Assembly (NCBI RefSeq): GCF_003323715.1
Contig: NZ_QOIN01000019.1
Span: forward strand, 80,712 to 144,711
Reading direction: 5' to 3'
Length of the DNA: 64,000 nt
Origin: Streptomyces diacarni
GTDB taxonomy: Bacteria; Actinomycetota; Actinomycetes; Streptomycetales; Streptomycetaceae
The position numbers and the translations under genes were made by a program. The first letter of the stretch is position 1; each line of letters starts with the position of its first letter. Shown here in pieces: positions 8,162 to 16,519 of the stretch. The notes under the pieces are model-generated. The model was not told where the DNA came from. It searched no databases and was given only the letters and a program-made list of their open reading frames with translations.

Positions 8162-10377
8162 ACCGCTTCACCGCAGCAGCACGGCCCGCGGTCACCGCAC
8201 TCCTGGCCGCGGCACTCCTCCTCACCCTCTTCGCCGGCCCGCCCCTCGCGCACGCCGACAGCGGCCCCCGCACCCTGTACGCGGCCCCGCACGGGCAGGG
8301 CGACACCTGCACCCGCGCACGGCCGTGCTCCCTGGAGGGCGCACGGGACGAGGCACGCACGGTGACCGGCCGCGACACCCGCGTGCTTCTCCGCTCGGGC
8401 ACCTACGCCCGCACCGAGCCGCTGCGCCTGGACGCGCGGGACTCAGGACGCGAAGGGCACACCGTCACCTGGGCAGCGGCCCCGGGAGCCCGCCCCGTCC
8501 TGTCCGGCGGCCGTGCACTGACCGGCTGGTCCCGTAACGGGGACGGCACCTGGACGGCCGACGTGCCGGACGGGGTCGCCCCGCGCCAGCTGTTCGTGGA
8601 CGGCGAGCGCGCGGTCCGGGCACGCGGCGCGGCGTGTGCGGCCGACGTCTGCGACGCGACCAAGGAGGGCATGAGCGGCGCCCGCGCCACCGGCATCGCG
8701 GACTGGCGCAGGCCCACCGACGCGGAAGCCGTCATCAGGGTCCGCTGGCGCAACTACCACTGCCGCGTCACCGGCTTGAGCGGTGACGACCTGACCTTCG
8801 CCCAACCGTGCTGGACCAACTCCTCCAGCGGCACCGACCGCACGGGCCCCTCCTGGGACAGCACCACCGTCGACTCCGACCGGTACGCGGGTGTCGCCTT
8901 CTTCGAGAACGCCGTGGAGCTCCTGGACAAGCCAGGGGAGTTCGTGTGGGACTCGGGAGCACGCACGGTCACCTATCTGCCGCGCAAGGGCGAGGACATG
9001 CGCCGGGCGCGGGCCGTCACCCCGCACACCGAGCAGCTGCTCGTGATCGACGGCGCCCACGACCTCACCCTCGCGGGCCTCGGGTTCGCCCACGCCGCCT
9101 ACCGGCAGCCCGGCACCGACGAGGGCTACGCGGGCACCCAGGCGGGTCTCACCCTCACGGGTGCCGACGGCCCCGTCGACCACGCCGGCCGCCACTACAC
9201 CAAGCCGTCGGCGGCCCTGACCGTGCGCGGCGGGCGGCATATCACCGTCGAGCGCGCACACTTCACCCACCTCGGGGGCGCGGGTGCGATCCTGGAAGCC
9301 GGCACGAAGGACTCGTCCGTCACCCGCTCCTCCTTCACCGACCTCTCCTCCGGCGCCCTGTACGTGGGGGACACCGAGCCACGGCCCGAAGAAGCCCTCG
9401 CGGGTGAGCGCAACACCGTCTCCCACAACACCGTCCGTGAGGCGGGAGTCGAGTACACCGACGCTGTCGGCATCTGGGCCGGTTACGAGGCGGAGCTGAC
9501 CGTCGACCACAACACGCTCGACCACCTGCCGTACTCGGGAGTCTCGGTCGGCTGGGGCTGGAACCAGCCGGAGGCCAGGCGGTCCGTCCTCCGCGACAAC
9601 AAGGTCACCAACAACCGCCTCACGCACGTCATGGAGGTCTCCCACGGCCAGCACGACGGGGGTGCCGTCTACACCCAGGGCTCCCAGCCGGGCACGGTGA
9701 TCTCCGGCAACTACATCAACCGCTCCGGTTACGGCAACACCGAACGCGACGGCAACGGCATCTACCTCGACGAGCAGAGCAGCCACCTGCGCGTTGAACG
9801 CAACGTGATCACCCGCGTCGGCTACAAATGGGTCTCCAACTGGGCCGACTACGGGATCGAGAACACCGTGAGCGGCAACTGGACCGACACCGCGGCCCCC
9901 GACCTCGGCGGCCGGGGCTCCGTCATGACCGGCAACCACACAGGCCTGGACGAACTGCCCGCCCAGGCCCTGCGCACGGCCGTCTCCGCGGGAGCCGGCA
10001 GCGCCCCGGCCGAGCACCTGCGGCGCGACCTGGCGCGCACCGGTACGCCGAGCCAGTCCTCGGACGACGGCTCGGCCGCGGCGAGCCGCGCGATCGACGG
10101 TGACACCACGACCGACACCCGAACGCTCCGCGAGGAGGGGGCCTGGTGGCGCGTGGACCTGGGCCGCCCCCGGCACGTCAGCCGGATCGAGGTCTGGAAC
10201 GACGCCTCGATGACCACCGCGGACTTCGACGTGACCACGGACACGGGAACCGTCCACGTGACGGGCGAGGCCCTGCGCCCCACCCTGGTCGAGCTGGCCG
10301 GCACCACCCGCCACGTGACGATCAAGGCGACCGGCACAGGCCGGGTGGCGCTCGCCCAGGTCCTCGTCCACCCGTGA
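8158..10377 (+). CDS. Secreted right-handed beta-helix protein with C-terminal discoidin-like domain
   Basis: This is a 739-residue secreted protein. After the signal peptide (AAALLLTLFAGPPLAHA) comes TLYAAPHGQGDTCTRARPCS, a lead-in typical of secreted beta-helix carbohydrate-active proteins. Repeated rungs follow across about residues 300-560, for example NTVSHNTVREAG, NTLDHLPYSGVS and NKVTNNRL. The last 120 residues (SRAIDGDTTTD, WWRVDLGRPRHVSRIEVWND) form an F5/8-type-C/CBM32-like domain. The GTG start overlaps the peptidase stop by four bases. It may be a lyase, glycosidase or epimerase on the same glycan. No catalytic assignment is safe from sequence. It is the last gene of the importer operon and converges on the ferritin-like gene with a nine-base gap. 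Confidence 0.85.
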   Translation: MNRFTAAARPAVTALLAAALLLTLFAGPPLAHADSGPRTLYAAPHGQGDTCTRARPCSLEGARDEARTVTGRDTRVLLRSGTYARTEPLRLDARDSGREGHTVTWAAAPGARPVLSGGRALTGWSRNGDGTWTADVPDGVAPRQLFVDGERAVRARGAACAADVCDATKEGMSGARATGIADWRRPTDAEAVIRVRWRNYHCRVTGLSGDDLTFAQPCWTNSSSGTDRTGPSWDSTTVDSDRYAGVAFFENAVELLDKPGEFVWDSGARTVTYLPRKGEDMRRARAVTPHTEQLLVIDGAHDLTLAGLGFAHAAYRQPGTDEGYAGTQAGLTLTGADGPVDHAGRHYTKPSAALTVRGGRHITVERAHFTHLGGAGAILEAGTKDSSVTRSSFTDLSSGALYVGDTEPRPEEALAGERNTVSHNTVREAGVEYTDAVGIWAGYEAELTVDHNTLDHLPYSGVSVGWGWNQPEARRSVLRDNKVTNNRLTHVMEVSHGQHDGGAVYTQGSQPGTVISGNYINRSGYGNTERDGNGIYLDEQSSHLRVERNVITRVGYKWVSNWADYGIENTVSGNWTDTAAPDLGGRGSVMTGNHTGLDELPAQALRTAVSAGAGSAPAEHLRRDLARTGTPSQSSDDGSAAASRAIDGDTTTDTRTLREEGAWWRVDLGRPRHVSRIEVWNDASMTTADFDVTTDTGTVHVTGEALRPTLVELAGTTRHVTIKATGTGRVALAQVLVHP

Positions 10378-10386
10378 TCCCCGAGG

Positions 10387-10920
10387 TCAGCCGCCCAGCA
10401 GGTCGAGCAGGTCGTCGGCGTGGTCCTCCTCCTCTTCGAGGATGCTCTCCATGACCCGCCGCGTCGTGGGGTCCTTGTCCCCCAGCCAGCGGATGATCTC
10501 CTGGTAGACGCCGATGACGATCCGCTCCGCCTCCAGGTTGTCCCGCAGCATCTGCTTCAGCTCGCCGTCGGGGGTGGCGGTGTAGTCGGTGTGGGAGCGC
10601 TGGGCCACGGTGGCCGGGTCGAAATCGGGCTCGCCGCCCAACTGGGAGATGCGCTCGGCGGCGCGCAGCGCGTGATCCCACTCCTCCTTGGCGTGCTCGG
10701 TGAACTCGGCCGAGACCTGCGCCCTGTCGATGCCGGTCGCGGAGATGGCGTGCCGGGTGTAGCGCATCCAGCACACGACCTCGGTGGCGACCACGTCGTT
10801 GAGAACAGCCACCACACGGTCCCGATCGGCTTCGTAGGTGCCCGTCACAGGACCGCTTTCCATCTTCGCCCGGGCGTCGGCGCGGATGCGGCTCACGTCG
10901 ACAACGAAATCGTCCGTCAT
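10387..10920 (-). CDS. Ferritin-like / bacterioferritin-type protein
   Basis: This is a 177-residue four-helix ferritin-like protein that may store or oxidise iron. Likely di-iron ligands fall in the expected order: Glu in VVATEVVCWMRY, Glu/His in EHAKEEWDHAL, Glu in NLEAERIVIGVYQE and Glu/His in LEEEEDHADDL. This resembles the E/ExxH/E/ExxH spacing of bacterioferritins. The haem-binding Met of classical Bfr is not obvious. The length is close to Bfr (about 160) with an extra N-terminal 20 residues. It is a monocistronic-looking gene. A role in oxidative-stress protection is inferred from family knowledge, not from context. Confidence 0.85.
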   Translation of the reverse strand: MTDDFVVDVSRIRADARAKMESGPVTGTYEADRDRVVAVLNDVVATEVVCWMRYTRHAISATGIDRAQVSAEFTEHAKEEWDHALRAAERISQLGGEPDFDPATVAQRSHTDYTATPDGELKQMLRDNLEAERIVIGVYQEIIRWLGDKDPTTRRVMESILEEEEDHADDLLDLLGG

Positions 10921-11070
10921 GGCTCACTGTCCTTCGAGGGCTCGGGGAGGGGTTCGGTCGACAAGTAGAAGTCCCCGAGCCGACAGCACCCGGCAAACGC
11001 GCTCCAGCACGCCCGCACGTCACCCCAGCGGAGGCTGCGGACGGCCGCTGCCCGCGCACGGCCGCCGTCC

Positions 11071-11090
11071 GCGCACGGGCCCGTGGCCGT
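11071..11090 (-). terminator. Possible terminator hairpin of the fructose operon
   Basis: The palindrome CACGGGCCCGTG (11074-11085) lies about 30 bases beyond the stop of the PTS gene, within GC-rich inverted sequence. There is no T-run, as is common in actinobacteria. Support is modest. Confidence 0.3.
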
Positions 11091-11117
11091 CCGCGCAACG
11101 ACGAGGCGTGAGCCGCC

Positions 11118-13220
11118 TCACCGCGAGGAGTCGGCCACCTCGGCCACCTCGCCCGCCGCGCCCGCACGACGCGCCGCCGGCGCCACCGGCTCCGCCGTCT
11201 TCCCGCGAGCGCCGGGCGTCTCCGCGCGGGCGCCCGCCGCCCGCGGGCGACGCCCCTTCAGGACGAGGACGAGGCCCGCCGTCACCGCCGTACCAGCGGC
11301 GATCGCGAGCAGGTACGGCAGCGGGTTCCCGATCAGCGGCACCACGAACGCTCCTCCGTGCGGGGCCCGCAGCGTGGAGCCGAAGGCCATCGACAGCGCG
11401 CCGGTGACCGCGCCGCCCGCCATCGCGGAAGGGATGACCCGCAGCGGGTCCGCCGCCGCGAAGGGGATCGCGCCCTCGGTGATGAAGGAGGCTCCCAGCA
11501 CCCACGCGGCCTTTCCGTTCTCCCGCTCGGTCTCGGTGAACAGCTTCCCCCGTACGGTGGTGGCCAGCGCCATCGCCAGCGGGGGAACCATGCCGGCCGC
11601 CATCACCGCGGCCATCACCTTCAGGCTGCCGTCGTTCGGGTCGGCCAGACCGCCCACGGCGAAGGCGTACGCGACCTTGTTCAGCGGGCCGCCGAGGTCG
11701 AAGCACATCATCAGGCCGAGCACCACGCCGAGGACGACGGCGTTGGATCCGGACAGACCGCCGAGCCAGTCGGTCAGCGCCTTTTGCAGGGCCGCGATCG
11801 GCTCACCGATCACCACGAACATCAAGAAGCCAACGAGGGCGGAGGCCACGAGGGGTATCACCAGCACCGGCATGATGCCGCGCAGCGTCGGCGGAATGCG
11901 CACGCGCTGGATCGCCGTCACGACCGCGCCGGCGAGCAGGCCCGCGACCAGACCGCCCAGAAAGCCCGCGTCGATGGTCACCGCGATCGACCCGCCCACG
12001 AAGCCGGGGACGAGGCCGGGCCGGTCGGCCATGCCGTAGGCGATGTAGCCGGCCAGCACCGGTACCAGGAAGGCGAAGGCGGCGCTGCCGACCTGGTTGA
12101 GCAGGGCGGCCCAGCTGTGGACCTCGGTCCACACGAAGTGGTCGGCGACCGACTTCGCGTCGGAGATCTCGTAGCCGCCCAGGGCGAAGGAGAGCGCGAT
12201 CAGCAGGCCGCCCGCGGCGACGAACGGCACCATGTAGCTGACGCCGCTCATCAGGTAGCGGCGGAGCCGCGAGCCGAAGCCCTCGCCCGCCCCCGGCTCC
12301 TCGACTGCTTCCGGCTCCTGGCCGGCAGGCCCGCTCGTCTCGCCGCGCGCGGCCTTGGCGCGCACCTCGGCGATCAGCTCCGCGGGGCGGTTGATCCCGG
12401 CCTTCACGCTGACGTCGACGGTGGGTTTGCCGGCGAACCTGGCCTTGTCCCGCACCTCCACGTCGTGCGCGAGGATCACGGCGTCGGCGCCGGCGACGAC
12501 GCCGGGCTCGACCTTGCTGAACCCCCCTGACCCCTGGGTCTCCACGGTCACTTCGACCCCGGCCTCCTGCCCGGCCCGCTCCAGGGCCTCGGCGGCCATG
12601 TAGGTGTGCGCGATGCCCGTCGGACAGGACGTGACGGCGACGATCCGGAACGGGGTCTCGTCCGCCCCCGTACCCGCCGCCCCGGCGGCCGGCGCTGTGG
12701 AGGACCCGTCACGCGCGGACACCGCATCCGGCTCCGCGTCGTCCGCCGGCTCTGCTTCGTCCTCGTGCGCGGTCGTCGGCCCGTCGCCCCGGATCATGGC
12801 AGCCGCCGCGCCCGGGTCTTGTTCCGCGCGGAGCGCCGCCGCGAACTCCTGGTCCGCCAGCCGCCGCGCCAGCGCGGAGAGGATGGCCAGATGCTCGCTG
12901 TCGGCCCCGTCGGGCGCGGCGATCAGGAAGACCAGGTCGGCGGGTCCGTCCGGCGCGCCGAAGTCGATACCGCGCGCACTGCGGCCGAACGCCAGCGTCG
13001 GCTCGGTGACGTGTGCGCTGCGGCAGTGCGGGATGCCGATACCGCCGTCGAGGCCGGTTTCCATCCGGGCCTCGCGGGCGGCGACATCGGCGAGGAATCC
13101 CTCGATGTCGGTGACCCTGCCGGCCGCCGCCATCCGCGTGGCGAGCGTCCTGGCGGCCGCTTCCTTGGTGTCGGCGGACAGGTCGAGATCGACCAGATCC
13201 GGGGTGATCAGCTCGCTCAT
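11118..13220 (-). CDS. fruA: PTS fructose transporter, EIIABC fusion
   Basis: This enzyme imports fructose and phosphorylates it to fructose 1-phosphate. Domains run in order EIIA (residues 1-150, phospho-His65 in GIGIPHCRSAH), a charged linker, EIIB (190-290, phospho-Cys199 in AVTSCPTGIAHTYMAAEAL), another linker, then the membrane EIIC (about 335-680, with SGVSYMVPFVAAGG and a series of hydrophobic helices). The tail after 670 is alanine-rich and cytoplasmic. The start is the ATG at 13220 with AAGGAG upstream; frames extending further upstream have no such support. It is last in the DeoR-fruK-fruA operon, 67 bases after fruK. The general proteins HPr and EI are not encoded nearby. Confidence 0.95.
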   Translation of the reverse strand: MSELITPDLVDLDLSADTKEAAARTLATRMAAAGRVTDIEGFLADVAAREARMETGLDGGIGIPHCRSAHVTEPTLAFGRSARGIDFGAPDGPADLVFLIAAPDGADSEHLAILSALARRLADQEFAAALRAEQDPGAAAAMIRGDGPTTAHEDEAEPADDAEPDAVSARDGSSTAPAAGAAGTGADETPFRIVAVTSCPTGIAHTYMAAEALERAGQEAGVEVTVETQGSGGFSKVEPGVVAGADAVILAHDVEVRDKARFAGKPTVDVSVKAGINRPAELIAEVRAKAARGETSGPAGQEPEAVEEPGAGEGFGSRLRRYLMSGVSYMVPFVAAGGLLIALSFALGGYEISDAKSVADHFVWTEVHSWAALLNQVGSAAFAFLVPVLAGYIAYGMADRPGLVPGFVGGSIAVTIDAGFLGGLVAGLLAGAVVTAIQRVRIPPTLRGIMPVLVIPLVASALVGFLMFVVIGEPIAALQKALTDWLGGLSGSNAVVLGVVLGLMMCFDLGGPLNKVAYAFAVGGLADPNDGSLKVMAAVMAAGMVPPLAMALATTVRGKLFTETERENGKAAWVLGASFITEGAIPFAAADPLRVIPSAMAGGAVTGALSMAFGSTLRAPHGGAFVVPLIGNPLPYLLAIAAGTAVTAGLVLVLKGRRPRAAGARAETPGARGKTAEPVAPAARRAGAAGEVAEVADSSR

Positions 13221-13287
13221 CGCGGCTCCTTGGTGACCGGCCGCCCGCACGGGCGGCTGGGGGAGGGGAGGGGGAACCCGGTCTTCA

Positions 13288-14232
13288 TCACGTCGGTTGG
13301 CCCAAGGCGCGGTCGACGGGGATGTCCGTGGTCGTGGTGACCAGCGCCGGGTCGAGGTCCGCGGGGCCCGGCATCGCGCTGCCCGGCAGTTGCACGGCGG
13401 CGGTTCCGTTGGCGACGGCCGCGGCGAGCGCCGCAGGGCCCTGGCCGCCGGCGGCCAGGAAACCGGCCAGCGACGCGTCACCCGCACCGACGTCGCTGCG
13501 CGCGACCACCTGAGCCGCTGTACCGAAGTACGTACCGGTCTCGTCGAGGAGCAGTTGCCCGTCGGCGCCCAGGCTGGCCAGGACGGCACGGGCACCGCGC
13601 CCGCGTAGTTCCTCCGCGGCCTTCACCGCGTCACCGACCGTGGCCAGGGGGCGCCCGACGGCCTCGGACAGCTCCGCGGCGTTCGGCTTGACCACGTCGG
13701 GCCGCTTCCCGAGCGCGGCGGTCAGGGCCGCACCTGAGGTGTCCAGGGCGATCCTGCCGCCGCCCCGGTGGGTGCGGTCCACCACCTCGGCGTACCACTC
13801 GGGTCCTGGGCCGCGCGGCAGGCTGCCGCAGCAGGCGATCCACTCCGCGTCCGCCGACCGTGCGCGGACGGCCTCCAGCATCGCCTCGGCGGCTGCCCGC
13901 TCGATCTGCGGACCCGCCGCGTTGACCTTGGTGAGCGTGCCGTCCGGCTCGACGAGCGTGACGTTGACGCGGGTCGATTCCGCGACGGGGACCCCGGCCA
14001 CCTCGATGCCGTGCTCTTCGAGCAGCCGGGCCAGCAGCGCGCCCTCAGGGCCACCGAGCGGAACCACCGCCACCGTACGGCCGCCGGCGGCGGCGACGGC
14101 GCGGGAGACGTTCACGCCCTTGCCGCCGGGGTCCACCCTGTCGCCGGCCGAGCGCAGCACCGCGCCGCGCTCCAGGTCCGGCAGTTCGTAGGTGCGATCC
14201 AGGCTGGGGTTCGGGGTCAGGGTGAGGATCAC
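13288..14232 (-). CDS. fruK: 1-phosphofructokinase
   Basis: This PfkB-family kinase converts fructose 1-phosphate to fructose 1,6-bisphosphate. It begins MILTLTPNPSLDRTY, the characteristic start of the 1-PFK/tagatose-6-P kinase group. It carries the first PfkB signature region GDRVDPGGKGVNVSRA and the second in VVARSDVGAGDASLAGFLA, with catalytic Asp in GAGD. The length of 314 is typical. The GTG start overlaps the stop of the DeoR regulator by four bases, so the two are translationally coupled. The PTS gene follows downstream. The product of EIIABC is its substrate, which makes the operon function firm. Confidence 0.95.
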   Translation of the reverse strand: MILTLTPNPSLDRTYELPDLERGAVLRSAGDRVDPGGKGVNVSRAVAAAGGRTVAVVPLGGPEGALLARLLEEHGIEVAGVPVAESTRVNVTLVEPDGTLTKVNAAGPQIERAAAEAMLEAVRARSADAEWIACCGSLPRGPGPEWYAEVVDRTHRGGGRIALDTSGAALTAALGKRPDVVKPNAAELSEAVGRPLATVGDAVKAAEELRGRGARAVLASLGADGQLLLDETGTYFGTAAQVVARSDVGAGDASLAGFLAAGGQGPAALAAAVANGTAAVQLPGSAMPGPADLDPALVTTTTDIPVDRALGQPT

Positions 14233-14990
14233 GCGCGCACCACCGCCGTGCCCCCACGCTCGATCGTCTGCGCGTCCTCGGGGGCCAGGCCCGTGTCGGT
14301 GATCAGCAGATCGACATCGCCGAGGGCCCCGAAGCGGGCGAGGTGCTCCTGACCGAACTTCGCGGAGTCGCAGAGCAGTACGACCCTGCGGGCAGCCGCG
14401 AGTGCGGCACGCTTGACGGCGGCCTCCGCGAGGTCGGGGGTGGTCAGCCCGCCGGTGTGGGAGAAGCCGTTGGTGGCGACGAAGGCGACGTCGGCCCGGA
14501 TCTCGCCGTAGGCCCGCAGCGCCCAGGCGTCGACGGCGGCCCGGGTGCGGTGCCGTACGCGGCCGCCGACCAGGTGCAGGGCGATGCCGGGGTGGTCGGC
14601 GAGCCGGGCCGCGGCGGGAAGCGCGTGGGTCACCACGGTGAGGGTGGAGTCGAGGGGGAGGAGGGCGGCCAGCCGGGCGGCGGTGGTGCCCGCGTCGAGG
14701 ATGACGCTGCCCTCGGCGGGCAGCTCGGCCAGCGCGGCCTGCGCGATCCGGTCCTTCTCGTCGGCGGCCACCGCGTCCCGCTCGGCGAGGTCGGGTTCGA
14801 AGTCGAGCCGGCCTGCGGGGATGGCGCCACCGTGGACGCGGCGGATGAGCCCCGCCCGGTCCAGCACCTTCAGATCGCGCCGTACGGTCTCCGCGGTGAC
14901 CTCGAACTCCTCGGCCAGGGACAGTACGTCCACCCGCCCGCTCTCACGGGCCAGGCGCAGGATCTCCTGCTGGCGCTCCGGTGCGTACAT
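14229..14990 (-). CDS. fruR: DeoR-family repressor of the fructose operon
   Basis: This regulator probably represses the operon and is released by a fructose phosphate. The N-terminal winged HTH reads ILRLARESGRVDVLSLAEEF and VTAETVRRDLKVLDRAGLIRR, followed by the conserved VHGGAIP. A DeoR sugar-phosphate sensor domain follows with DAGTTAARLAALLP and HTGGLTTPDLAEAAVKRA. I place the start at the ATG of MYAPERQQEI (14990), the usual family beginning; an ATG seven codons earlier (15011) is possible. It is first in the operon and overlaps fruK by four bases. A promoter is visible at 15036-15064, which it may autoregulate. Confidence 0.9.
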   Translation of the reverse strand: MYAPERQQEILRLARESGRVDVLSLAEEFEVTAETVRRDLKVLDRAGLIRRVHGGAIPAGRLDFEPDLAERDAVAADEKDRIAQAALAELPAEGSVILDAGTTAARLAALLPLDSTLTVVTHALPAAARLADHPGIALHLVGGRVRHRTRAAVDAWALRAYGEIRADVAFVATNGFSHTGGLTTPDLAEAAVKRAALAAARRVVLLCDSAKFGQEHLARFGALGDVDLLITDTGLAPEDAQTIERGGTAVVRA

Positions 14991-15035
14991 GTTGTTCTGC
15001 GTCCGTTTCATGACCGTCTCGGTTGGTGCGCGGCC

Positions 15036-15064
15036 ATGCTACGAGTGCGGAACCGGGAAGTAAA
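15036..15064 (-). promoter_or_regulatory. Probable promoter of the fructose operon
   Basis: Read on the minus strand, TTTACT (15064-15059) and TAGCAT (15041-15036) lie 17 bases apart, each matching four of six vegetative consensus positions. Transcription would begin near 15029, leaving a short leader before either candidate start of the regulator. Confidence 0.45.
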
Positions 15065-15120
15065 TGTATTCGGACATGAGGCGGTCATGATCGGACGCGT
15101 CGGCGTCGGACGGTCCGCGG

Positions 15121-15151
15121 AGGCCGCCAACGCCGCCAATGCCGCCAACCA
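15121..15151 (+). repeat. Three GCCGCCAAY units
   Basis: Three near-identical nine-base units (GCCGCCAA followed by C or T) lie in the gap between the divergent DeoR and DinB-like genes. No function is evident. Confidence 0.5.
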
Positions 15152-15189
15152 GGGGGCGCGGGGCGCGGGGGGATGGTTGGCTGTCGGGC

Positions 15190-15786
15190 ATGACCGCACC
15201 GGATCCGAAGAAGGACCTCCACCGCTACCTGCAGACCGCCCGTGACGTGCTGCTGTGGAAGCTTGAAGGGCTGTCGGAATACGACATCAGGCGCCCGCTG
15301 ACGCCCACAGGCACCAATCTGCTGGGGCTCGTCAAGCACGTGTCGTACTGCGAACTGGGCTACTTCGGCGACACCTTCGGGCGCCCCGCCGACCACCTGC
15401 TGCCCCGCCTCACCCAGGACGCCGAGACCAACGCGGACATGTGGGCGAGGGCGGACGAGTCGCGCGAGGACGTCGTGGGGCGGTACCGCCGGGTGTGCGC
15501 GCACGCGGACGCGACGATCGAGAGCCTGGCGCTGGACGCCGCGGGCTGGGTGCCGCACTGGCCGGCCGACCGAAGCGAGGTGACACTCCACCGGATCCTG
15601 GTGCACATGCTCGCCGAGACCCAACGGCACGCGGGGCACGCCGACATCGTGCGGGAGCTCCTCGATGGCGCCACCGGGTTGCGGGACGGGAACGACAACA
15701 TGCCGCCGGCCGGTCTCGCCTGGTGGGAGGACTACCGCCACCGTCTGGAGCGGGTGGCGCGCGGGGTGGGGGCCGACCGGCCTTGA
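15190..15786 (+). CDS. DinB-superfamily protein (DUF664)
   Basis: This is a 198-residue four-helix-bundle protein of the DinB/DUF664 group, a family that includes thiol-dependent metalloenzymes. Likely metal His residues are in NLLGLVKHVSY, RILVHMLAET and RHAGHADIV. The typical DUF664 beginning VLLWKLEGLSEYDIRRPLTPTGTN is clear when read in pieces across residues 20-45. I chose ATG 15190 (MTAPDPKKDL); the frame extends upstream to 15139, but that part is repetitive sequence without homology. It stands alone, with a strong stem-loop 24 bases after its stop. The substrate is unknown. Confidence 0.85.
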   Translation: MTAPDPKKDLHRYLQTARDVLLWKLEGLSEYDIRRPLTPTGTNLLGLVKHVSYCELGYFGDTFGRPADHLLPRLTQDAETNADMWARADESREDVVGRYRRVCAHADATIESLALDAAGWVPHWPADRSEVTLHRILVHMLAETQRHAGHADIVRELLDGATGLRDGNDNMPPAGLAWWEDYRHRLERVARGVGADRP

Positions 15787-15809
15787 GAGCCTTGGCAGGC
15801 CGGTGGCAG

Positions 15810-15832
15810 GCCCGGCCGACGGTCGGCCGGGC
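15810..15832 (+). terminator. Perfect stem-loop after the DinB-like gene
   Basis: GCCCGGCCGAC (15810-15820) and GTCGGCCGGGC (15822-15832) are perfect complements around one base. It lies 24 bases after the DinB-like stop and probably ends that transcript. There is no T-run. Confidence 0.55.
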
Positions 15833-15877
15833 GCGGCCTGGCAGTGGCGCAGGGTGCGGCCTCGCCCGGCTCAGCGG

Positions 15878-16351
15878 ATGGCGACCGGGCTGACGGGGAT
15901 CAACCACTTCGCGACCAAGGACGAGGCGTTCCTGGCCTGGGACGCCTCCGACGACGCGTACCTCGCCGGCCTCATCGTGGACAGGCCCAGGGCGGAGAGC
16001 GCCGTACGGGCCGCACTGTGGGCCATGACGACCACCGCCTTCGCCTCCGAGCCCGGCAGCCGCGCCACCGTCGTGCGGGAGGTCATGGCCCACAGTCCCG
16101 GCGTGGCCGCGCAGGCCACCCAGCTCACCCGCAAGGTCGTCCGCGCCGTCGAGGCGGGCATCGCCGCGCGTCTCGGCCTGCCGGCGGACTCCCACGTCGT
16201 GCGCCTCGGCGCCGTCACCGCCGTCGCCGCGCTCACGGTGACGATGCGTACCGCGGAAGTCGGCGCGGCCGAGCGGGAGCGGCTGCTGGAGGAGACCTGC
16301 CGCGTACTGGACGCGGGCTTCCTGGCCGTCCAGCCCTCCGAAGGCCCCTGA
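15878..16351 (+). pseudogene. TetR-family regulator remnant lacking its HTH
   Basis: The frame encodes about 157 residues that begin in the middle of a TetR protein. INHFATKDEAFLAWDASDD corresponds to the end of HTH helix 4 and beginning of the ligand domain (compare FFRYFATKDE in intact members). The remainder (AVRAALWAMTTTAFASEP, VVREVMAHSPGVAAQ, VRLGAVTAVAALTVTM) is a recognisable C-terminal ligand domain. The 40-50 residues that would hold the helix-turn-helix are absent. Only 91 bases lie between this start and the preceding gene, much of it a stem-loop, so they cannot be recovered in another frame. The ATG at 15878 has no good ribosome site. This is probably a deletion remnant, possibly fused to unrelated DNA at about 15897. 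Confidence 0.7.
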
Positions 16352-16519
16352 GCTCGTCGGCTTCCCCCGCTGGCGGGCTCTCAGGCGGTGTGCGCCGAAC
16401 GAGTGCGCCAATGCGGTGAGGTCTGTGGGACCGCCGCCCGAACGGGTACCCCTGTTCACCCGAGTTCTCCTCCGCGGCGCGGACCGAGCGCCGTCGCGTG
16501 CCGAAGGGACCCAAGAGCA

